DNA from: Mesorhizobium sp.
Lineage (GTDB): Bacteria; Pseudomonadota; Alphaproteobacteria; Rhizobiales; Rhizobiaceae
Length of the DNA stretch: 5,876 bases
Direction: 5' to 3'
Assembly (NCBI GenBank): GCA_030698645.1
Contig: JAUYMV010000569.1
Location: 1 to 5,876 of the forward strand
Shown here: one piece after another, positions 1-4,828 of the stretch
Layout: each line of letters opens with the position of its first letter
Numbering within the stretch: the stretch's first letter is position 1
Notes under the pieces: generated by a model
Database searches by the model: none
What the model saw: only the letters and a program-made list of their open reading frames with translations
What the model was told of the DNA's origin: nothing
Position numbers and translations under genes: made by a program

Positions 1-237
1 GTCGCCGACAGCGTCATGGTTTCGGGCGTCTTGGCAAGCCGATGCGAGACTGAAAGCGGATGCGCCTGTCAGGCCGACGCGGGACGGATTGCGGGACGAC
101 GGTGGATTTCTTAGCGTTGGTTGCCTGCGCGAGGAGGCGGCATTTCGCACCAAAGTCACTTCCGACAGACCAAGGCTGGAAATCCGGCGTGACGGCAGAT
201 CCGGCGTTGCGGTCCGCCGTAGGCCGAGGCGAGCGCC
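1..237. other. Intergenic or flanking stretch without a supportable gene
   Basis: No reading frame here has convincing protein character, a good ribosome binding site and a sensible end. Short open frames on the plus strand run into the antisense of the TPR gene and look like high-GC noise. Two minor repeats are visible: GCGGGACG at 79-86 and 91-98, and ATCCGGCGT at 182-190 and 199-207. The stop region of the TPR gene lies in a small palindrome (GAGGCG-AG-CGCCTC, 226-239), but no T-run follows it on the minus strand, so I do not call a terminator. A minus-strand ATG at 15-17 opens towards the window edge, but only five codons are visible. Confidence 0.5.
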
Positions 238-1059
238 TCAGTTCGTGTTCTTCTTCTTGTCGTCCTTCTTGATGTCGTTCCAGGCGTTCTGCTGGGCGAG
301 CATCGAGCGCAGATAGTCGACATTGGCCTGCGCCTGCGCCGGAGCTAGTTCCTGGCGGGCGATCTTCTCGGCCTCTTCGAACCGGCCCTGCAGTCCGACC
401 ACCAGCGCCAGATTCTGGCGTACGCGGCTGTCGGCGCCCGCGCCTTGGGCTGCCTGGCGCATATGCATTTCGGCGGTCTTCAGGTCGCCTTCGAGCAGAT
501 AGGACATGCCGAGATTGGAAAGCACCGAGGGCTCGTTGGGCTTCAGTTCGAGCGCCCTGCGGTAGAGGCTGCGCGCATTGCCGGCCTGACCCATCTGGTC
601 GACGATCGCAGCCTCCGCCGAAACCAGCTTCCAGTCCGGATATTCCGGGGTCTGCGCGCGCTGGATGGCGTCGAGGGCCTGCTCCAGCATGCCGGCGCCG
701 GCGAGCGATTTGCCATAGGCGGCGAGCACGTCGCGGTCCTTCGGCAGCGCAATGGCGAGCTTTCGCATCACCGCCAGAGCCTGGTCGGTCTGGCCGTTCA
801 TCTGCAGCACGTTGGAATAGGCGAGCGCCGTCGGCTTGTCGGCGGGATTCTTTGCGTATTGGCTGCCCAGTCGGTCGGATGCCGACGCGAGTTCCGCGCC
901 GGACATCTGTTCGACGGGCTTGCCGAGCGTACGGTTGACCGAGCCCGTCGTCATGCTGCTCTTGCCCGCGCAGCCGGCGACGCCGGCCGCCAGCACGAGC
1001 GCCAAGCCTGCGCCGATGAGGTGTTTTCCGAAACCTCGTGCGTCCTTCGCAGCCACCAT
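238..1059 (-). CDS. Tetratricopeptide-repeat lipoprotein, TadD-like
   Basis: Predicted 273-residue lipoprotein. The N-terminus has a basic segment, a hydrophobic stretch (about 13-28) and a lipobox VAGC, with Cys30 as the lipidated residue, so it should be exported and membrane anchored. From about residue 75 to 240 there are roughly five tandem TPR-like helix pairs (about 75-106, 107-140, 141-174, 175-206, 209-240). The best conserved is the fourth (NLGMSYLLEGDLKTAE). TPR lipoproteins of this layout resemble TadD of Flp/Tad pilus systems, where they help assemble the secretin; that role is inferred, because no other tad gene is in view. The C-terminus is a lysine/aspartate-rich hydrophilic tail (about 264-270). 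A TTG at 1077 would add six residues, but GGAGG lies inside that extension, 8 nt before the ATG at 1059, so 1059 is chosen. It is transcribed divergently from the M17 peptidase gene. Confidence 0.85.
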   Translation of the reverse strand: MVAAKDARGFGKHLIGAGLALVLAAGVAGCAGKSSMTTGSVNRTLGKPVEQMSGAELASASDRLGSQYAKNPADKPTALAYSNVLQMNGQTDQALAVMRKLAIALPKDRDVLAAYGKSLAGAGMLEQALDAIQRAQTPEYPDWKLVSAEAAIVDQMGQAGNARSLYRRALELKPNEPSVLSNLGMSYLLEGDLKTAEMHMRQAAQGAGADSRVRQNLALVVGLQGRFEEAEKIARQELAPAQAQANVDYLRSMLAQQNAWNDIKKDDKKKNTN

Positions 1060-1067
1060 CACAAACG

Positions 1068-1072
1068 CCTCC
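1068..1072 (-). promoter_or_regulatory. Ribosome binding site that fixes the TPR lipoprotein start
   Basis: A perfect GGAGG on the minus strand ends 8 nt before the ATG at 1059. It falls within the six codons that would be coding if translation began at the TTG at 1077, which argues for the ATG. Confidence 0.75.
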
Positions 1073-1128
1073 GTCAATATTTCCGGGGGGCCGCCCGCAA
1101 GCGCCTTCCCAGCCAGAGAAATATTCCG

Positions 1129-1149
1129 TTAACCCTAACGCTTGGTTAA
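1129..1149. promoter_or_regulatory. Inverted repeat TTAACC-N9-GGTTAA in a divergent promoter region
   Basis: Two perfect 6-bp arms, TTAACC (1129-1134) and GGTTAA (1144-1149), lie in the AT-rich centre of the gap between the TPR lipoprotein and the M17 peptidase genes. TTAACC is the half-site favoured by the alphaproteobacterial cell-cycle regulator CtrA. The usual CtrA site, however, is a direct TTAA-N7-TTAA, so orientation and spacing differ here. It could be a pair of half-sites, the site of another dimeric regulator, or chance. I cannot place convincing -35/-10 boxes around it. Confidence 0.3.
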
Positions 1150-1184
1150 AATGGTCGAGTCGCGTCGGTCTCAGCGCGCAGTCG

Positions 1185-1190
1185 AGAGGA
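1185..1190 (+). promoter_or_regulatory. Ribosome binding site of the M17 peptidase gene
   Basis: AGAGGA lies 10 nt before the ATG at 1201. It supports that start. Confidence 0.55.
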
Positions 1191-1200
1191 TCTCCGTCTC

Positions 1201-2577
1201 ATGCCCGTCAGCCTCCAGGACACCCGGCCGCCGGCCGCGCGCCCGGTCCATCTCGTTGCCCGCAACGGGCTCGACGCGCTTGGTCTGCCCGCCGTCGCGA
1301 CGGCCTGGGCGAATGCGAACGGCTTCACCGGCGAGACCGGACGAGTGCTCGTGCTGCCCGACGCGGAAGGCGGCGTCGCGGGCGCGCTGTTTGGCACTGG
1401 CGACGAGACGGGCGGCCATGCGCCGCTGCTGGCCGGGGCGCTGGCGCGGGCGCTGCCGGCAGGCGCGTGGTACTTCGCCAATCCTCCGGCCGACGCCGAA
1501 AATGCCGCGCTCGGCCTGGTCATGGGCGGCTATGGCTTCGTCGCCTACGGCAAGAAACCGTCGCGCGAGATTTCCTTCGCCGTGCCCGAAGGTGTCGACG
1601 TCGCGCGCGTCGCGCGCATCGCGGCCGGCGTTTCCCTGGCGCGCGACCTGGTCAACACGCCGACCAACGACATGGGCCCGGCCGCGCTGGAAAACGCCGT
1701 GCGCGAACTGGCGGCGATGCACGGCGCAGGCGTCGGCGTCATCCTCGGCGACGTGCTGCTCGAGCGGAATTTCCCCATGATCCACGCCGTCGGCCGTGCC
1801 TCCGCCGAGGCGCCGCGGCTGATCGACATGGTCTGGGGCGCAGCGGATGCCCCGAAGGTGACGCTGGTCGGCAAGGGCGTCTGCTTCGACACCGGCGGAC
1901 TCGACATCAAGCCTGCCGCCGGCATGCTCATCATGAAGAAGGACATGGGCGGCGCCGCCAATGTGCTCGGCCTCGCCTCGATGATCATGGCGGCAAACCT
2001 CCCGGTCCGGCTGAGGGTGCTGATTCCGGCCGTCGAGAACGCCATCGCCGGCAATGCCTTTCGCCCCGGCGATATCCTCAAGAGCCGCAAGGGGCTGACC
2101 GTCGAGATCGGCAACACCGACGCCGAGGGACGCCTCGTTCTGGCTGACGCGCTGGCGTTGGCCGACGAGGAAGCGCCGGCGATTCTGATCGACATGGCGA
2201 CGTTGACGGGTGCCGCCCGCGTCGCGCTCGGCCCAGACCTGCCGCCGTTCTACACCGACGACGACGCGTTCGCAGCCGAGCTTTGGGTGGCGTCCGTCGC
2301 CGCCGCCGATCCGCTCTGGCGCATGCCGCTGTGGATGCCCTATGATGGCAAGTTCTCCTCCAAGGTCGCCGACATCAACAACGTAAACACCGACGGCTTT
2401 GCCGGCTCGGTCGTCGCCGCGCTGTTTCTCAAGCGTTTCGTCGAGAAGGCGGCAAGCTGGGCGCATTTCGACATCTTCGCGTGGAACCCGACCGATCGGC
2501 CGCATGGTCCGGCTGGCGGCGAAGCGCAGGCGATTCGCGCCATCGAAAGAGTGCTGCGCATGCGCTATTCCGGCTAA
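1201..2577 (+). CDS. Leucyl aminopeptidase family protein (M17 peptidase)
   Basis: A 458-residue metallopeptidase of family M17, which removes N-terminal residues from peptides in the cytosol using two metal ions, normally as a hexamer. The catalytic half is intact: GKGVCFDTGG (K225, D230), DIKPAAGM (K237), KKDMGGA (D248) and the signature NTDAEGRL (D307, E309, R311). These match the metal ligands and catalytic Lys/Arg known from E. coli PepA. The N-terminal region (about 1-140) is divergent and shorter than in PepA (503 residues), so it is closer in size to the shorter M17 branch common in rhizobia. Substrate preference therefore cannot be read from the sequence. There is no signal peptide. 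An AGAGGA sits 10 nt before the ATG. The MarR regulator follows 74 bp downstream on the same strand. The family is certain; the exact peptidase subtype is open. Confidence 0.95.
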   Translation: MPVSLQDTRPPAARPVHLVARNGLDALGLPAVATAWANANGFTGETGRVLVLPDAEGGVAGALFGTGDETGGHAPLLAGALARALPAGAWYFANPPADAENAALGLVMGGYGFVAYGKKPSREISFAVPEGVDVARVARIAAGVSLARDLVNTPTNDMGPAALENAVRELAAMHGAGVGVILGDVLLERNFPMIHAVGRASAEAPRLIDMVWGAADAPKVTLVGKGVCFDTGGLDIKPAAGMLIMKKDMGGAANVLGLASMIMAANLPVRLRVLIPAVENAIAGNAFRPGDILKSRKGLTVEIGNTDAEGRLVLADALALADEEAPAILIDMATLTGAARVALGPDLPPFYTDDDAFAAELWVASVAAADPLWRMPLWMPYDGKFSSKVADINNVNTDGFAGSVVAALFLKRFVEKAASWAHFDIFAWNPTDRPHGPAGGEAQAIRAIERVLRMRYSG

Positions 2578-2594
2578 CATGCCTTGCATGCGCC

Positions 2595-2619
2595 ACCGTT
2601 TACCGTTTGAATGAAACGG
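2595..2619. promoter_or_regulatory. Candidate operator of the MarR-type regulator
   Basis: A perfect palindrome, CCGTTTGAATGAAACGG (2603-2619, 6-bp arms, 5-nt centre), is preceded immediately by a second copy of its left arm: ACCGTTT occurs in tandem at 2595-2601 and 2602-2608. It lies 32 nt upstream of the MarR start in an AT-richer gap. MarR proteins typically bind palindromes of 16-20 bp and often repress their own genes, so autoregulation is the natural reading. This is inference from position and symmetry. A weak -35-like TTGCAT (2584-2589) with a TTGAAT 17 nt further on (2607-2612) would put the palindrome over the promoter. Confidence 0.45.
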
Positions 2620-2651
2620 ATGCGAAACAATTTGAAGCGGTGCCGGAAAAA

Positions 2652-3002
2652 ATGGCGGTGAACCTGCGGCCGAGCCAGTCCCTGCGCCTTTGGCAGAACG
2701 TCACCCTGAATGAGGTGCGCGCCAAGATGCCGGATTTGTCCATGCGCCAGACGGCGATCCTGCTCACGGTCTACCTGGAGCCTCCGCCGCATACAGTGCG
2801 CGGACTGGCGGCCATCCTTGACGTGACCAAGCCGGTCATCACCCGCGCGCTCGACACGATGGGCGCGCTGAAGCTCGTGTCGCGGCATCGCGACGAGGCC
2901 GACCGCCGCAACGTTCTGGTCAAGCGCACCATCGAGGGCGCGCTTTATGTCGAGCGCTTCGGCGACGTCATCATCTCGCGGGCGAAGGAACTGCCGTTGT
3001 GA
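2652..3002 (+). CDS. Short MarR-family winged-helix transcriptional regulator
   Basis: A 116-residue DNA-binding protein with a MarR-type winged helix-turn-helix. Residues about 11-25 form a first helix and 30-43 a second. TVRGLAAILDVTKPVITRALD (48-68) covers helix 3 and the recognition helix. RHRDEADRRNVLVKRT (78-93) is the wing, with the family-typical D-x-R-R-x-V-L-V pattern. Helix 5 (about 94-113) ends the protein, so the last dimerisation helix of standard MarR proteins (about 140-150 residues) seems absent. The reading frame is open further upstream. A TTG at 2607 would add 15 residues, but that stretch has mixed third-position bases and no Shine-Dalgarno, so the ATG at 2652 is preferred. 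No strong ribosome binding site precedes it either. The stop overlaps the GTG start of the C40 peptidase, which points to co-translation. Its ligand is unknown. Confidence 0.85.
   Translation: MAVNLRPSQSLRLWQNVTLNEVRAKMPDLSMRQTAILLTVYLEPPPHTVRGLAAILDVTKPVITRALDTMGALKLVSRHRDEADRRNVLVKRTIEGALYVERFGDVIISRAKELPL
2985..2989 (+). promoter_or_regulatory. Ribosome binding site inside the MarR gene for the NlpC/P60 start
   Basis: AAGGA within the last codons of the regulator gene lies 9 nt before the GTG at 2999. It supports the GTG start, since the next in-frame ATG is more than 100 codons later. Confidence 0.6.
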
Positions 3003-3850
3003 CGGTTCTCGACCGCCGCCTGCATGCCTTTCGCGACGACCTGGCCGACGCCGCGCTGGCCGGCCAGGTCGCCGCGCCGCGTTTCGTCGCCGGGCGGCCG
3101 GCGCGTGTGACCGCGCCTATCGCCGACCTGCGCCGCGCGCCAAGGCCGGATGCCGGCCTCGACACGCAGCTTCTGCTTGGCGACGATGTGCTGGTATTCG
3201 AAGATATCGAGGGCTTTGCCTGGGTTCAGGCCGAGCGGGACGGCTATGTCGGCTATGTCGGCTCGGAAGCGCTCTCGGCTCGCGCCGACAATCCGACGCA
3301 CATCGTCTCGGCGCCGCGGACTTTCATCTATCCGGGTCCCGACATGAAACTCCCGGCACTGCGTGCGCTCTCGCTCGGCTCGCGCCTGGCGGTGACCGGC
3401 TTAGAGGAGCGCCGCGGCACCTCCTACGCGCTGCTCGCCTCGGGCGAGGCCGTCGTCGCCATCCATCTGCGGCAGATGGACGACCATGTGCCGGACTACG
3501 TCGCGGTCGCCGAACTGCTTCTAAATGTGCCCTATCTCTGGGGCGGGGTGAGCGCGTTCGGCATCGACTGCTCGGGCCTGGTGCAGCTCTCCATGCGCCT
3601 GGCAGGCCGCGACGTCCTGCGCGATTCCGACATGCAGGCGGCCAGCATAGGCAGGTCGCTCGACGCGGCTTCAGACAAACGCCGCGGCGATCTCGTCTTC
3701 TGGAAGGGCCATGCCGCGATCATGACCGATCCCGGCACCATCTTGCACGCCAATGGCCGCACCATGACGGTCGCTCTGGAGCCGCTGGCAGCCGCAATCG
3801 AGCGGATCGGCTATCTGTACGGAGAGCCGACCGGGTTCCGGCGGCCCTGA
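2999..3850 (+). CDS. NlpC/P60 (C40) cysteine peptidase with SH3-like N-terminal region
   Basis: A 283-residue protein. The C-terminal third is an NlpC/P60 domain: VPYLWGG (177-183), GIDCSGLVQ (188-196) with nucleophile Cys191, GDLVFWKGHAAIM (230-242) with the catalytic His238, and LHANG (249-253) where the third polar residue is expected (His250). Such enzymes cleave the gamma-D-glutamyl to diamino-acid bond of murein peptides. Residues about 36-160 look like bacterial SH3 repeats (PIADLRRAP, then AWVQAERDGYVGYV, then a second unit), as in dipeptidyl-peptidase VI and YkfC-type enzymes. The N-terminus has no signal peptide or membrane segment, so a cytosolic role in murein-peptide recycling is more likely than wall lysis; that is inference. 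It starts at GTG, overlapping the MarR stop by 4 nt with AAGGA 9 nt upstream. It ends 7 bp from the stop of the convergent dehydrogenase gene. Confidence 0.92.
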   Translation: MTVLDRRLHAFRDDLADAALAGQVAAPRFVAGRPARVTAPIADLRRAPRPDAGLDTQLLLGDDVLVFEDIEGFAWVQAERDGYVGYVGSEALSARADNPTHIVSAPRTFIYPGPDMKLPALRALSLGSRLAVTGLEERRGTSYALLASGEAVVAIHLRQMDDHVPDYVAVAELLLNVPYLWGGVSAFGIDCSGLVQLSMRLAGRDVLRDSDMQAASIGRSLDAASDKRRGDLVFWKGHAAIMTDPGTILHANGRTMTVALEPLAAAIERIGYLYGEPTGFRRP

Positions 3851-3857
3851 GCCCAGG

Positions 3858-4811
3858 TCAGTAGCCGGCCGCGCGGTCGACCAGGTTCTGCAACGGTTCC
3901 CCGCGCTCGAACGCCGCCATCTGCGCCAGCATGGGACCGACCAGATGCGCCGGGTCCGACGTCGCTGCGGCGTGCGGCGTGATGAACACTTTCGAATGTG
4001 CCCAGAGCGGGCTGGTCCTGGCCAGCGGTTCCTGCTCGAACACATCGAGGCTCGCCTCCTTCAGCGTGCCATCCTCGAGCGCCTTGAGGATATCGACCTC
4101 GCGCTGCAGCCTGCCGCGCCCGGCATTGATGAGAAACGCGCCGCCGAGGCCATTGTCGCGACGCAGCCTGCGTAGCAGCGCGTAGTTGACGATGCCGTCG
4201 GTCGCGGGCGTAAACGGCAGCAGCACGACCAGCATGTCGGTCGCGTTGAGAAATGGCGTCAGCCCGTCCTTTCCGTGGAAGGTCGAGACGCCGTCCATGG
4301 CGGCCGGCGTCCGGCTCCAGCCGTTGACCCTGAAGCCGAGCGGCAGGAGCGCTTTCGCCGCGGCGCGGCCGAGATTGCCGAAGCCCATGATGCCGACCGC
4401 GATGTCGCCGGCCGGCGGCTGCGGCGGCTCGTGCCACGCGCGCTTGGCCTGCTGCGCGCGGTACTGCATGCCCTGGCGATGATGGTCGAGCACCCGCCAG
4501 ACGACATACTCGGTCATGTATTGCGTCAGGTTCTCCGCCACGACGCGCACGATGGGCACGTCGGGCAGGCCCGGATCGGTGAAAATGTGGTCCACGCCCG
4601 CGCCGATCGAGAAGATCGCCTTCAGGTTGGGCAGCGACGACAGGATGCGCGGCCGCTGTTTCCAGACAACGGCATAGTCGATCGTGGGATCGCTCAGCCC
4701 GTCCGGCTCCAGCGTGACCTCGCGCTCGGCGGAGAGAAGCTCGCGCCAGCGCTGCGGGTTCAGGCCTGTGACGGCAAGAAGGATGCGGCCGCGTTTCGTC
4801 GTATCGGGCAT
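3858..4811 (-). CDS. ghrA: Glyoxylate/hydroxypyruvate reductase A-type 2-hydroxyacid dehydrogenase
   Basis: A 317-residue D-2-hydroxyacid dehydrogenase that resembles E. coli GhrA, which reduces glyoxylate to glycolate and hydroxypyruvate to D-glycerate in the cytosol. Visible landmarks are SIGAGVDHIF (68-77) in the substrate domain, the Rossmann motif GFGNLG (143-148), INAGRG with catalytic Arg232, DVFEQEP with Glu261, and ITPHAAA with His280. The second beta strand ends in GWSR (164-167) rather than in an acidic residue, which fits NADPH preference. Length and domain order are normal. It follows the ABC ATPase gene by 15 nt and its AGGAGAG overlaps that gene's stop codon, so it is the distal gene of that operon. 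The exact substrate is not determined by sequence; other 2-ketoacids are possible. Confidence 0.9.
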   Translation of the reverse strand: MPDTTKRGRILLAVTGLNPQRWRELLSAEREVTLEPDGLSDPTIDYAVVWKQRPRILSSLPNLKAIFSIGAGVDHIFTDPGLPDVPIVRVVAENLTQYMTEYVVWRVLDHHRQGMQYRAQQAKRAWHEPPQPPAGDIAVGIMGFGNLGRAAAKALLPLGFRVNGWSRTPAAMDGVSTFHGKDGLTPFLNATDMLVVLLPFTPATDGIVNYALLRRLRRDNGLGGAFLINAGRGRLQREVDILKALEDGTLKEASLDVFEQEPLARTSPLWAHSKVFITPHAAATSDPAHLVGPMLAQMAAFERGEPLQNLVDRAAGY

Positions 4812-4821
4812 GCTGGAACGT

Positions 4822-4828
4822 CTCTCCT
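4822..4828 (-). promoter_or_regulatory. ghrA ribosome binding site overlapping the yejF stop
   Basis: AGGAGAG on the minus strand lies 10 nt before the ghrA ATG and shares bases with the upstream TAG stop (4827-4829). This arrangement favours coupled translation. Confidence 0.7.

Noticed and set aside
1..17. Possible start of another minus-strand gene (ATG at 15-17)
   Set aside because: Five codons before the window edge and no clear Shine-Dalgarno; cannot be supported.
226..239. GAGGCG-AG-CGCCTC palindrome at the end of the TPR gene
   Set aside because: It overlaps the stop codon and has no T-run on the minus strand; not a convincing terminator.
1130..1140. AACCCTAAC stretch resembling a telomere-type CCCTAA repeat
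   Set aside because: Only about one and a half units; chance within an AT-rich promoter gap of a bacterial genome.
445..1149. 234-codon plus-strand frame opposite the TPR lipoprotein
   Set aside because: Antisense shadow: compositionally biased translation, no ribosome binding site support, and the opposing strand has a clear lipobox and TPR repeats.
1600..1617. Tandem 9-nt repeat GTCGCGCGC within the M17 gene
   Set aside because: In frame and encodes Val-Ala-Arg twice; a simple codon-level repeat in a divergent linker region, not a separate element.
1171..2589. 472-codon open frame on the minus strand, longer than the M17 gene it opposes
   Set aside because: It is a full antisense shadow of a gene with intact M17 catalytic motifs. 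High G/C at third positions removes stops from this antisense frame, and its translation is rich in Arg/Gly/Ala with no domain pattern.
2578..2590. Small hairpin CATGC-CTT-GCATG directly after the M17 stop codon, considered as a terminator
   Set aside because: Only a 5-bp stem with a 3-nt loop and no T-run behind it; too weak for an intrinsic terminator.
2947..3864. 305-codon plus-strand frame overlapping the NlpC/P60 gene
   Set aside because: Arg/Ala/Gly-rich out-of-frame shadow. The alternative frame has all C40 catalytic motifs and a coupled start.
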